NCBI RefSeq assembly: GCF_038502225.1
Contig: NC_091303.1
Location: 32,564,530 to 32,628,529, forward strand
From: Cherax quadricarinatus
Lineage: Eukaryota; Arthropoda; Malacostraca; Decapoda; Parastacidae
Reading direction: 5' to 3'
Length of the DNA: 64,000 nt
The notes beneath the pieces were generated by a model. It did not search any database. It saw only the letters and a list, made by a program, of their open reading frames with translations, and was not told the origin of the DNA. The translations under genes were made by a program, and so were the position numbers. This document shows, in pieces, positions 52,186 to 62,681 of the stretch. Each line of letters opens with the position of its first letter. Position 1 is the first letter of the stretch.

Positions 52186-52352
52186 TTCATTGACACAACG
52201 TTTCGATGACTGTAGAGATTTACAACAGAATTGTTGTCCCAGTAGAAGTTTCTTCTGCAAAGTGAATGTTGCCATCACTCCTGCTTGTAGTACGTCATCA
52301 CGACACAAAACTTTAAAAACGGGAGAAATTGTTTTCTTATCCCTGTGACTCA

Positions 52353-52470
52353 TTAGACGCAGCGTTTCTCACCCTGGGTTCCCTGGAAGCCTCGGGTTCT
52401 GCGAGAGGTCGCTAGGGGTTCCGAGAGAAATAGTGATAAATTGGAAAAGCAATAAAAATAAATAAGAAAG
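52353..52470 (+). mobile_element. Possible hAT-type transposon end fragment
   Basis: GCAGCGTTTCTCACCCTGGG, then GGAAGCCTCGGGTTCTGCG and AGGTCGCTAGGGGTTCCG, resemble the GGGTTCCGCG-rich ends of hAT-like non-autonomous elements in animals. I do not see the matching opposite end within the next kilobase, so this is a fragment or a misassignment. Confidence 0.4.
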
Positions 52471-52587
52471 CAATAAACATACTGCTGCAGTTTTCAACCT
52501 CTTAAATATGTGAGCAAGCTTGTTCTTATTTAACAAGTATCAAGAACAAAGACAGAAGTCGTCTCCTTTCAGATGAAGATGAAATCC

Positions 52588-52746
52588 GTATGTGTTTATC
52601 CGTGTGTTTATCCGTAAGTGTTTACCCGTGTGTGTGTTTATCCGTATGATTTTATCCGTGTGTGTTTATGCGTATGTGTTTATCCGTGTGTGTGTTTATC
52701 CGTATGATTTTATCCGTGTGTGTTTATGCGTATGTGTTTATCCGCG
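52588..52746. repeat. Short irregular tandem repeat of TTTATCCGTGTG words
   Basis: Alternating TATCCGTATG, TATCCGTGTG and TATGCGTATG words of about 10-24 bp. One 53-bp block is effectively duplicated (about 52628-52744). Confidence 0.75.
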
Positions 52747-53409
52747 TTTGTTCATCTAAAGTTCGATCCAGAATTAAATATTTGTGTAACAAAAGACAAC
52801 CACAGGTTTCACATTAGTCAAACAAAATTCATTATCTACATTGTCTTCAAAAATAACATTTCCCGGACCCATATATTTGTTTATATGACATTTTGCCTTG
52901 ATTTATCTTATGTCTCTTCAACATTGTCAGTAAATGATTAAGTTATTGTAGTTATTATTTGTTTTCGTTCTTTTTGTGTTATATATGATATTGGTTATTT
53001 AAGTTTATTTTTTGGTTGACAGATATGGTTAATTTTTTAGCCAGTTATCTGAAAAAAATATATTATATTTTCCTTATGAACTTTAAGTTTATAAAGAGAA
53101 AGAAAGATATTAATAATGATATATAGTAATAATATATAATACGTCCTCTTCTTCTCAATATGCTTCTGGTAAATAACCTTGTCTATGCTCCTAAGAATGT
53201 CATTTGTTGTGCTCATATTGTCCCTTCGTACACCGATCCTGCGGTGACATCACGAGCACCACTTCCTATTTTTCCTCATAGATCATTCACCCCCTGAAGC
53301 AGCTACAATTCATTTGTGTTTTCCCGGTTGATTAAGACAGGTGCTACATACTTATGAATTTTTACGAAATAAAGATCGTTGTGAACGTGATTTTGTCTCA
53401 GATACTGAA
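52747..53409. other. Unassigned AT-rich sequence
   Basis: No gene, RNA or clear repeat seen. The plus frame at 52720-52941 begins in the tandem repeat and shows no motif. Confidence 0.55.
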
Positions 53410-53560
53410 TGCCACTATTTATTAATATTTATCAGTAAGTTTATCAGCTAGTTTTCTTCTTCTACCAAGTTGGTATTATATATTCATAATATTTTGGGAC
53501 AACAATGGTCCTTGTGGGACTTCACTAGTTACATTCTCTCATCCTCTCATAATGAACACA
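53410..53560 (-). pseudogene. Highly decayed CR1-like reverse transcriptase fragment
   Basis: The minus strand reads SEVPQGPLLSQN around 53495-53540, lining up with [14 protein letters not shown] of the CR1 element at 44.6-47.4 kb. The nucleotide words ACTTCACTAGTTACATTCTC also line up with ACACCGCTTGTGACGTGCTC at 45666. Only this short piece is recognisable. Confidence 0.45.
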
Positions 53561-53672
53561 AAGGCACAATACCGAGAGTGGAAGAATACACAAATCACCC
53601 GCACATAGGAGAAGCTTATGACGACGTTCCGGTTCGACTTGGACCATTTTCAAGTCACACTTGTAAACGTTT
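53561..53672 (+). repeat. Dispersed repeat copy, CGACGACGTT / GACTTGGACC family
   Basis: AAAGGCACAATACCGAGAG, ACCCGCACATAGGAGAAGC, TTATGACGACGTTCCGG and TTCGACTTGGACCATTTTC occur in order and in one orientation. This is the colinear version of the rearranged copy at 37878-38045. Confidence 0.65.
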
Positions 53673-54051
53673 TTTTTTTCATTTTCTGTTTTTAAAGTAT
53701 TCCATTAGTTCCTTAACCTCCCCTGTTACTCCTGACTTCCTTTTCCAATTTGTTAAGTTTCTTTCCAGGAAGCACCACATAAAATTCTTACCTACAGTTT
53801 ACAAATGCACAAGTCATTCATCTCACTCTTTCCTGTTTGATCACTGTCTCTGAAAAAGTTGGTAGACAGGACATTGCCCTGTCGTGCCTCCTGTGTGAGG
53901 CTGGTAGTTACTGCTTATTGGATGCTTCATCGGTAATTTGTCAAGTAATGTTTACAAACATTTGTATATCACCACCGATAGACACTATGTTCGAAATGTT
54001 CTTAGATTAACATTTTTGCATGTGTGTATGTGTGCGTGCGTGTGTGTCATA
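53673..54051. other. Unassigned sequence
   Basis: No recognised feature. The plus frame ending at 53853 has no domain I can name. A short GT-rich stretch lies at 54018-54048. Confidence 0.55.
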
Positions 54052-55156
54052 CAAAAAACGCGATTTCTAATAAGCATAGAGGTCTCCAGTGAATACTAGA
54101 AAGGACTGCCCTTCTAGCATCCAGCCTGTTACTGGGTTTTTGTAACAAGTAGTCAGTATCCTGGTCCAATTATCCATTAGAATTCAGTAAGATTCAATAG
54201 TGCTTCAGGATTACAACTGGTAGGCTACTAACTAAAGAAATTAAAATTTAATAAGTTTATTAACAATTAAGTTGTCTAGGCGTATATTATCAAAGTAAAA
54301 TAAATAAATCAATTGAATTTAATGTAGGACACAAGTTCCTACACTTCTCTGGTGTACAGTAGTATTGTGCTAAAGGCACATATCACATCTTTATTGCTTA
54401 AGTACCGTCTGGTACATTGTTAGCATTTAATAACATAATACAAATATATACAAGTTTGTGTGTATGTGTGTAAGTGCTCTAAGTAGTTCTCTGTGTCTCA
54501 AGACTCAACTAAACTTAACCAGTGACTGACTAAAAGTCCTCACATCAACTAACTTCTTGACCAACCTGGCAATCAGAACAGCTTACTTGAACAATAAAAC
54601 GACTGATAAGCCGAACAGCAATATAACAAGCAACAGCAACACAGAATCAGGAACAAGGAGATAATATAACGACACTAAGTAGGGACCATCTGCAGATCCT
54701 CCACAAAAGTCACAAAACTCCCATACTACTGAATCTAAGTTCAGCATTAGAAAATCCCCGACTGTGACAGTGCACAGATACCAGTACAAATTAGGTCACA
54801 AGCTACAGCTCAGGACCTGAGTTTCTTAGAGTGTCTAAGCGACACACAACCTCAGTACAGCGTCGAAAATCACTAAGTCTAGGCTATGTTCTGCGAACAG
54901 AGTTACACGTAACCAACAACAAGAAAGCGACAGAGACGATCTTCCAACAAGGGCCCACAAGGTAGAGGAGTAGAGGGACCTCTTGCTTGAAGCACGTCCA
55001 ACAGACAATAAGCAGTGCAGGCCAGACTACTTCAGGTGAGGTGTGATCGCCCCCCCTGATCACGTGACTCTCCGTGGACTGCTGCTGCCCAGCAACATAG
55101 AGAAGCTGGCAGCATAACGAGCGGAGAGAAAACACAGTAGTTAGACAATGCTGTCA
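54052..55156 (-). mobile_element. Long dispersed repeat, probably a solo LTR (right copy)
   Basis: On the minus strand this copy shares about 680 bp with 39885-40544 and ends at the same CGCGTTTTTTG word (54052-54062). It continues upstream to about 55156 with sequence the left copy lost at the gap. No coding frame has a recognisable domain. The outer limit near CTGTCA (55151-55156) is a guess from TG/CA ends and no matching flanking duplication was found, so the LTR call is tentative while the repeat call is firm. Confidence 0.6.
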
Positions 55157-55702
55157 GCTACTTAACACTCGAACTATGAGCACTGAATAATATATAAATG
55201 TTACATCCTACCTAATAATATAACTAAGTCAAATAATAATATAAAGCAATGTATTTATGATTTAGCTATTATTGCAAATATAAGCAATATAAAATTATAT
55301 GAGCAGGTAATATACATTATATACATTGTGACCCATTCAGGGATTGCAATAGTGTGTGTGTGCATGTGTGCAGTTATGTTCTTGTGTGTAAAAGTGCATG
55401 TGTGTGTATAACTGAGAAAGAGGAAGAGAGAGAGAGAGATTATGCAAAGAAGAGGATATAATTTCCTGCTACATTTATAAGAACCTGAGAACATTAATGG
55501 TTTTCCTCTTCCTCCATCTTTCTCCTTTCTTCCCTTCTTTCTTGATAAGTATATTTTCACTATTTTACATCTTTTCATTTTCCTCTTGTCTCGTTTATTA
55601 TCACTCATACCATTTTTATTTTTTTTTGTCTCAATTGCTGTACATAACACTGATGGATGTAAATTTTTCCCCTAAATTCCATCAGTATAACGACATTTAT
55701 CT
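55157..55702. other. Unassigned AT-rich sequence
   Basis: AT-rich with a short GA run (55425-55440) and GT-rich words. It may include the 5' UTR of the LINE that begins to be recognisable at 55703. No gene seen. Confidence 0.5.
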
Positions 55703-55977
55703 TTTGCAAACATACAGGGTCTAAAGCCATCAACAAAATAATTCCTTACATCAAGGGACTGCTCACGGAATCAAATGCAATGTTTGCAGCTTTCACAGAG
55801 ACCCACATAAAGGATCATTTTGACAATGAAATATGGATCCCAGGTTATAACCTATCAGATGCGACAGACTAAACAGGCAACAAAGGGGAGGGGGTGTTGG
55901 CTTATATGTCACAGAGTCGCTCATTTACTCAGAACTACTAAACACCTCTAATGATGTCGTTGAAGTTTTGACACTCA
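55703..55977 (+). pseudogene. Outer LINE, 5' piece: start of EEP endonuclease
   Basis: The frame reads FANIQGLKPSTKIIPYIKG, then AMFAAFTETHIKDHFDN (with the ET of the first catalytic glutamate), EIWIPGYNLSDATD, a TAA, and GEGVLAYMSQSRS. After a frame change it ends NDVVEVLTLI. This is the order of the N-terminal half of a LINE apurinic-type endonuclease. The sequence then switches abruptly to the Tx1-like element. The continuation (VVYKPPDTT) appears 5.6 kb downstream at 61578, so the two pieces were once contiguous. Confidence 0.8.
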
Positions 55978-56064
55978 TTGACCATATCGCTCTTGGGCCA
56001 TGTGGTTGTGCTGCGCACATGCTCCTGGTTGAGAGGCCTTCCTGCGCAGTTTGATTTTCTCAAG

Positions 56065-57105
56065 ATGGCGCAGAATACAAGAAGGCGTGTCAACACTGTA
56101 TGCTTTGATTTAGTGCAGGGTGTCGTTATACCTCAGTCCAAACAGGTGATTCTACCTATGATTATTTGCGACACATACGGCATTGCTGATCAGGATCTGT
56201 ATGGAGTATCGCTCAATGGGGCTCGCCAGATATTCGTCAAGCTACGATCGACGGGAGTGTATGAACGCCTGGTGGAGAAGTATCAAGATGGCTGTGTGGA
56301 CGCTAACTCGGCAATACGAGTTCGTCTCATTGATGTGTCGAGACACTACACCTGGGTGAAGGTACGTAATGTGCCTTTCGAAGCTGACGAGGCAGACCTA
56401 AGGAACGTTTTTGAACGTTACGGTACTGTTCACCTGGCAACAGCGGGTACTTGGGTGGATGGGGTGTACGCCGGCTTGCCGGAAGGTATGTTCAACCTGA
56501 AGATGATGCTGAGGCATTCTATCCCATCGTTTCTCATCCTAGAGGACTTCCAGACACAAGTTATGGTGTATTATGCAGGACAGCACAAGACTTGCAGGCT
56601 ATGTGGCACTTATGACCATATGGCAGCCCAGTGTGGGAGGCAGCAGCGACGACAGGATGCAGACAGAGGGATGGAGCGAGGGCCTGACCCGATGGCGGGG
56701 CCTCTCAGAGGGACACCTGTAAATGGCCATAGTTCTTATTGGAACGAGGAGGTAGAGAGAGAGTTCCCGACGGTGGGGTCGAGCCCATCAATGCCTGTAG
56801 GCTCTATGGTCTATGCTTTGGTGGAAGGGGAGACCAAGCTGAGTGGTGAGCAACGAGCAGAGGATGTGGCTTTAGAGCAGTTGGCAGACAGGTTTTTGGA
56901 GATGACGAGAGCTGGGGATGATGTACAGTCGGTGGAAGGACCAGAGGAGAGCGATGACGAGAGGAGAGGCAGTCAGCCGACTGCGGGTGCCGCTTCTACG
57001 GGAGTGGTGACTGTGGTCGAGGTGGTGGCGGAGGTACATTGTGAGGCATCTCCCGAACATGGATGCAGAGAGTGTTCGGCGAAAGAGGGTGGCAATGCAC
57101 TCTGA
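56065..57105 (+). CDS. Tx1-like ORF1: RNA-binding/zinc-knuckle protein
   Basis: I take the ATG at 56065 (context CAAGATGG) rather than the upstream in-frame Met at 55978, because protein-like sequence starts at MAQNTRRRV. That gives 346 residues. Residues about 95-160 look RRM-like (YTWVKVRNVPFEADEADLRN...YGTV). A CCHC zinc knuckle, CRLCGTYDHMAAQC (CX2CX4HX4C), lies at residues 177-190, followed by an acidic, low-complexity tail. In Tx1/L1-type elements such ORF1 proteins coat the element RNA. The frame probably breaks near 57040-57060: a second frame (57041-57256) continues with a charged segment (AESVRRKRVAMHSDSDDVLT) that looks like the true C-terminus, interrupted by a run of 12 G at 57207-57218. 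Confidence 0.72.
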   Translation: MAQNTRRRVNTVCFDLVQGVVIPQSKQVILPMIICDTYGIADQDLYGVSLNGARQIFVKLRSTGVYERLVEKYQDGCVDANSAIRVRLIDVSRHYTWVKVRNVPFEADEADLRNVFERYGTVHLATAGTWVDGVYAGLPEGMFNLKMMLRHSIPSFLILEDFQTQVMVYYAGQHKTCRLCGTYDHMAAQCGRQQRRQDADRGMERGPDPMAGPLRGTPVNGHSSYWNEEVEREFPTVGSSPSMPVGSMVYALVEGETKLSGEQRAEDVALEQLADRFLEMTRAGDDVQSVEGPEESDDERRGSQPTAGAASTGVVTVVEVVAEVHCEASPEHGCRECSAKEGGNAL

Positions 57106-57328
57106 TTCCGATGATGTCTTGACCCCGGCGCAGAGGCCGGGGAAGAAACCGTGGGCTGACGTGGTGAGTGGAGGCGCCACAGGTGTGTCCGGTCAGGTGT
57201 TCGACCGGGGGGGGGGGGAATCGTGCTTACAGTGGAGAGCGAGGTGGGAAAAGTAGGAAGGCTGGTAATGCGCCTATGAGAGGAGTTCCAGGGCAGCATG
57301 TAAAACCCTTCACGAAAGTTTCAGGTGT

Positions 57329-60300
57329 ATGACTGTAAATGTAAATGGGATGTGTGCGAATGTGAAGCGTTTGTGGCTTCAGGGGTTTTTAAGGCGTTAT
57401 GCCATAGATACTGTGTTTTTGCAGGAGCATAATTTTAAGGTTGGTCGGGATTTGAATGTGGCTGGATATCGTGTGTTTGTGGCATATTCGGAACGTTTGA
57501 AGGGTGTGGGTTGGGATCCTGATTCAGGAGACGAGCCCGTTTGTTGTAATTAGATGTGAGGGAGGGGAGGAGGGTAGGGTACTCCGGGTAGATGCATGAT
57601 GGAGGGGTGAGCGACTGGCAGTGGTTTGTGTGTATGCGCCGGCGGAGCATGATGTACGGGTGAAAAATGAGTTTGTGCATGATGTTTTGATTTATTATTT
57701 GCGATGTCTTCCCTCGGTAACAATCGTAGGTGGTGACTGGAATTGTGTAGTACGTAGAAAGGATGTGGAGCCACAGGGGGCAGAATGTTTTTTGGTTAGC
57801 CTAAGGGATCTTTCGCTGAGTGTGGGGTTAAGGGATGTTATTGGAGGTGGGGACCTGATGGCTGAGCATACGTTTCATAGACAGGGATACGCGGCCAGGC
57901 TAGATAGGTTATATGTGACGAGAAGTGTGCGGGTGATGTGCGTGCATACGGTAGATGCTGTATACATGGATCATAGAGCTGTTTATGCGGACTTGACTTG
58001 GGCCAGCTTGCCTAAGAGGTATCCAGGGTATTGGAAGTTAAATGTGAGACTTCTTTCTTGGGGTGGAGGAGGCGGGGGTTAGATTTTGGGACAATGTGGG
58101 AGAATTTGTGGGGAGAGGGTAGAGATGGGGGTGACTTGCTGGGGTGGTGGGATGGGGTAGCTAAGGAGAGGATCCGGCAGTTTTATGTGCAATGGGGAAA
58201 GTACCAGGGTTGGATGACGTATGGGTTGCAGCAGTATTTCGAGGGTAGGTTGCAAGGTTGTTATGAGAGGGGCGTGCAGGCAGGGCAGTATCCTATGGAG
58301 GAAGTCGAGTTGTTAAAAGGGAGGATTCGAGATTTGCAGAATGACAGATTTGATGCGGTGAGAGTGCAGGGTGGATTTGAAGAGGCGGTGTGGGGTGATC
58401 GCTTATCGGCCTGTGTGTTACGGGGACAGAGGCAGTGCTGTATGGCTATGGAAATTGATAGGCTGGTGGTACATGAGGACTTAGGTGGATATAGGGCGGG
58501 ACAGGAGTTAAGAACAATGGAGGCGATGAGTGATTACGTGGATAGGTGGTTTGGAAGAAATTTACTGAGTGCAGGGGTGGATGTGAGGGCTTTCGGGGGG
58601 TTGGGGGAGAATGTATCTTGTGTGCTAAGTGGCAGTGATTGCATGGTGTTGGGGGGGATATTAAAGAAGGAGAGGTGTGGAGGGCTTTAGAGGTGATGGC
58701 ACGAGGTAAGGCACCAGGTTTGGATGGCTTGCCCTGCGAGTTTTATGTGAGCCATTGGAGTGTGTTGAAATCCTTCTTAGTAGAACTAATGAGTACGATG
58801 AAAAGGGAGGGAAGGATGGGCAGGTTGCAAGGAACTGCGGTTGTGGTTTTAGTGCCAAAAGGTGAGCGACAAGACACGGTGTGGGACTTTCGGATAATAT
58901 CATTGCTGTGTGCTGATTATAAGATTTTTGCAAAAATTTTAGGAAATAGGCTGAAGTGTGTGGTGGACAGAGTGGTTGCGAGAGGACAGTATGGTGTGTC
59001 TGGGAGGACGATGTATGACGGGCATAGTATTATAAGGAATTTTGTGGAAGGGTCGGGAGGGGAGCAGGGGTGGGGTGTCTTAGCATTAGATTGGCAGGCG
59101 GCGTATAATAGTGTAGAACGTGAGGTGTTGTGGTACATATTAAGGAGGCAGGGTTTTGGGGAGGAGGTGGTGCGTTGGGCAGAGACATTGTATAAAGGTG
59201 TGGGAGTGTGTGTACAGGTAAATGGGAAGTTGGGGGAGTGGGTATCCATGGGTTGGGGTATTAGGCAGGGTTGTCCCCTGTCTCAGTTGTTGTTTGCCTG
59301 TTTAACAGACCCTTTCTATAAAGCAGTGGGAGCGTGTATGGAGTTGGATGGGGAGTAGGAAGTGGAGAGCAAGGAATAATAGGTTACGTGGATGACACAA
59401 CAATACTCGTGCAAACGCTGAGGAGTTTATGTGGGGTAGGAGATGTTATTGATAATTTCACGGGCGTTACCGGTTTAAGAGTTAATGTGGAGAAATCAAA
59501 ATTACTGGTCTTAGGAGATTGGGTGGGAAGAGAGAGTTGGGGATGGAATGTATGTTGGAATATGGTGGACAGGATAAAAGTGTGTGGGATAGTGTATATG
59601 GGTGGTGCGAGAGAGGCGAGGATGGTTAATTCTGGACTTTTTGTGGATCGAGTGGTGGGGCGCTTAGATGGGTTGAGACCAACTCATTTGACAGTATATC
59701 AACGTGCGATTGTTGTGAATGTGTTGTTACACAGTAAAGTCTGGCTCATGGCAGCAGTATATCCGTTAGCAGGTCCGGATGTTATGAGGCTGTTAAGGAG
59801 GGTTTTCCATTTTCTTTGGGGTTCCGGGTGTGAATGGTTGAGTAGGAGTGTGGTTACCCTACCGGTCAACAGAGGAGGATTGGGGTTGATTGATTTATGG
59901 TTAAGAGTCAAGTGTATTTATTTAAAGTGGGGGTTACACCGTGCACGGGGACAAGTGGGGAGGGGCGTGAATGACTTACTAGAAGAGGTGCAAATGTGGT
60001 GGGGAGGGTCGGAGATGAGGGTGTGTGAAGACATGTTGCGGGCAATGCTGCATGTCCGGGACCCTAATAAAGTTCGGGTGGGTGTTTTAGAGTGTGCTAT
60101 AGGGGCGAAGGTAGTCGCGAAGGCTGAGAGTATCTACCCTATGTATGCGTGGGAGGATATATGGGAGAGGTTACGGTTGATGCGCGTGCGACCAAATGTG
60201 CGAGAGGTATTTTTCCGTTTTCTCCATGGTATACTGCCGTCGGGTGCTGCACTTCAGGAAAGAGGGTTGATGGTGGAGGGCGTGTGTCGGGTGTGCGGGG

Positions 60301-60635
60301 ATGAGGAGACAGCGTTTCATGTAGTGTATTTTTGTGATAATTTAGGGAGTATCAGGGAATGGATGGGTAAGGTTCTGAGGACAGTGGGAGGGGGCAGGAT
60401 ATCAGTATTGAGGGCGTTAAGTTTGTACGTGGGAGGCGTAGAGGCGCCTGTGCAATGTGCAATCACGTATATAATTGCGGATTTTGTTTTTGTATCCTGG
60501 GCGATGAGAGGGAATGGGGATTGGGAGGTGCGCAAAAGGATGTTGGCGGCGGCCATTTATAGAACGTTGTGTTGTAATGGGGAATATATGGAAGTCGCTG
60601 GGACCAGGCTTTTTCAGCAGGGTATCGTAGAATGA
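57329..60635 (+). pseudogene. Tx1-like ORF2: EEP endonuclease and reverse transcriptase, frame-broken
   Basis: The endonuclease starts MTVNVNGMCANVKRLW with the glutamate in FLQEHN, then VGGDWNCVVRRKD (57730) and YMDHRAVYADLTW near 57970. Reverse transcriptase follows: ARGKAPGLDGLPCEFY, RIISLLCADYKIFAKIL, the motif A region LALDWQAAYNSVEREVL, motif B GIRQGCPLSQLLF and motif C YVDD (59388-59399). A C-terminal zinc-finger-like CRVCGDEETAFHVVYFC is encoded near 60288. Breaks: frameshift near 57508, stop near 57598, frameshifts near 58055, 58640 (in a G run) and 59350. The last 433 residues (59334-60635) are intact. All catalytic motifs are legible, so decay is mild. Some G-run shifts could be consensus errors. 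Confidence 0.87.
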
Positions 60636-61576
60636 GTGTGAGAGCATTGTTAGCGTTGTGAAAGGGGTGGGGGTTGAAGTTCAGGGGATGGAACGGGTTC
60701 GTCTCCGGAGTTGGGTATGCACAAGGGCTGTGTTGCTGTGTGTATCAGTGTAATGTGTGGTTGTGGTGAATGTGGTTGTGAGAGGATGTGGTGGTGCAGT
60801 TATATAATGTGTTATAGCTGTCTTATGTCAGAGTCTACTGCCTTCTTTCTTTGTTGAAGTACTTGATTTACCTTTAGGCTTTGCCCTGGCAAACGGGATT
60901 TTAATTAAGTGTTTGTACCGAGCATTTTATTGCTATATTATATAATGTGTATAACCTGTAGATGAGTGCAGAATGCTTATGGCTTTTCTAGTTTTGTGGC
61001 TGACTCGTAAGACTTGTGGTAAGGCGAGTATGTGTGACTGTAGGGAACTTATGTACTGGGGGGTTAGTTGAGTAAGAGTATGTACTTTGTTTTATCATGA
61101 GATTGTGATGTAGGTCCTTTCATTTATTGATTATTTGTACAAGTTGTGAGTAACCGATATATTTATCGTAATATTCTTCTTATTGTATTGTGCATTGACA
61201 ATATGTCAGTAATATTATGTAAATAGTGTATACCTGAAGGGATTATGGCTTTAATTGTTTTTTTTTTGTTTTTTTTTTTTTGTTTATTGAACCTGTTACA
61301 GGAGTCACCTACATGTTATGTCCTTGCTGTTGTTCTTGTGTAAATAGGATTAAGATTACCCATCTTTCTTAATGTTATGTTCTGTCATAAGCGATATTTT
61401 CTAGTGTATTTGTGTAACCTCTTTGTGTCTGTTAATATTGTGTTTGTTATTTTGCTATTGTACGTCCTGAGGGATTGTGATTCATAATGTATTTATATTA
61501 AATGTATATCAACCCTTGTTTAAGGGGTTTTATGTTAAGCTATGTATTGTATTTTAAATAAAATATAAAAAAAAAT
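60636..61576 (+). other. 3' UTR and A tail of the Tx1-like element
   Basis: G/T-rich then AT-rich noncoding sequence after the ORF2 stop, with a T-rich tract at 61256-61283. It ends with AATAAA at 61557-61562 and nine A at 61567-61575. It joins directly to the resumed endonuclease frame of the outer LINE. Confidence 0.75.
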
Positions 61577-62463
61577 TATGGTTGTATATAAGCCTCCGGA
61601 TACAACTTCTCAGCAATTCCAGGAACAGCTTTTGAAAATTAACCACTGTCTGGAAAATCTCCCAACTCCTGCCCCAAACATGTTCCTACTGGGAGATTTC
61701 ATCTTGAGATACCTAAAATGTAGGAGTGTAGCAAATAATATTTTAGAAGAGATCACCCCAGGAGGCAGCACGGATGAAAATTCACACATGAACGAGCTAT
61801 TAAATCTCTGCACCAAATTCACTTTAAACCAGTAAATATTAGAAAATACGCTGGACCTCATCTTCACTAACAACGACAATCTGATATGTAATATAACCGT
61901 ATCAAAGACAATTCACTCAGATCACAACATAATAGAGGTACAGACATGTATGCACAGGGTTCCTGACCAGCAAAATGTGATCAGTTATGAGGGTGTCTTC
62001 ACAAAATTCAACTTTAGTAACAAAAGCATACAGTTGGAACAAGTCAACTATATCCTAAATTAAACAAGCTGGGAAGATATCCTAAACAACGTGGATCCGA
62101 ACCTTTGCCTAGAAAAAATTAACTCTGTGGCACGTGAGGTCTGCTCAAAGCACATTCAATTACGAAAAAGAAAGAGATGTAAGCTAGAATAAGAGAGACG
62201 CTCCTTATACAGGCGAAGGCTGAGAGGGCCAATATATCTGAAATACTAAGGGAGGCACCGGTCAGAAAAATAGCAAATATTGAACCTAAGCTGAAGGAAT
62301 CTTACAGGAGACAAGAATCTCTGGAAGAACTAAAAGCCATAAAGCAAACTGCAAAAAAAGACAAAATACTTCTTCTTTTATGCCAAATCTAAGGGTAAAT
62401 AAAACAACATCCAATATTGGGCCCCTGCTTAGGCGAGATGGGACCTTCACAGATGACAGCAAA
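61577..62463 (+). pseudogene. Outer LINE, middle piece: end of endonuclease and linker
   Basis: The piece resumes with VVYKPPDTTSQQFQEQL and continues to MFLLGDFILRYLK, matching the position of GDFN in the endonuclease (here the Asn is replaced). ENTLDLIFTNND-like and SDHNIIEV-like words follow at 61848-61935. A linker with many stops follows, then RRDGTFTDDS up to the SINE insertion point. Several stops and shifts make it non-functional. It is plainly the continuation of 55703-55977. Confidence 0.78.
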
Positions 62464-62681
62464 CCACACCACGGGGTTTGAGCTCGCGGTCAGAGAGTCT
62501 CCAAACTTCAGACCATCGCGTTAGCCACTGGGCCAGCTAGCTTCAATAAGATTCATCCAACTAGGTATATTTCTACACCATAGGAAGGTTAGCATAGGCA
62601 TCACTGTGACCACAAATGCGAGTTCAAATCCCACCCGTGGTATAGTTTGTTTGCAATCGTGTCATGACGATTTTCTGAGTC
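62464..62681. mobile_element. Composite tRNA-derived SINE inside the outer LINE
   Basis: This 218-bp insertion is bounded by an exact 11-bp direct repeat, ATGACAGCAAA, at 62453-62463 and 62682-62692. Removing it restores one reading frame across the site (FTDDSKEIIEILKSQY). The right half (plus strand) has A-box-like TTAGCATAGGC at 62589-62599 and B-box-like GAGTTCAAATCCC at 62620-62632, the spacing of a pol III promoter. The left half carries a second tRNA-like unit in the opposite orientation: on the minus strand GGCCCAGTGGCTAACGCG and GAGCTCAAACCCC. It looks like two tRNA-related halves joined tail to tail. It is not a functional tRNA gene. Confidence 0.75.

Larger units (their letters stand above)
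55978..61576 (+). mobile_element. Tx1/L1-like LINE nested inside another LINE
   Basis: The element is about 5.6 kb. It has a 5' leader, ORF1 with a CCHC knuckle, ORF2 with endonuclease and reverse transcriptase, a 3' UTR of about 0.9 kb, and an AATAAA (61557-61562) just before a short A tail (61567-61575). All expected regions are present, so it is close to full length. Domain wording (LLCADYKIFAKILGNRLK, GIRQGCPLSQLLF) places it on the L1/Tx1 side rather than with the Jockey/CR1 elements of this window. I see no convincing target-site duplication. The exact 5' edge (about 55970-55985) is uncertain. Confidence 0.85.

Noticed and set aside
53470..53853. 127-residue plus frame
   Set aside because: It crosses a CR1 relic on the other strand and a dispersed repeat, and has no domain of its own.
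54884..55135. 83-residue minus frame in the LTR-like repeat
   Set aside because: It is a short frame inside a dispersed repeat, with no motif. The matching part of the left copy is missing, so conservation cannot be judged.
62589..62632. Functional tRNA gene suggested by A-box and B-box words
   Set aside because: No full cloverleaf can be drawn, and the boxes belong to a 218-bp insertion with target duplications, so it is a SINE.
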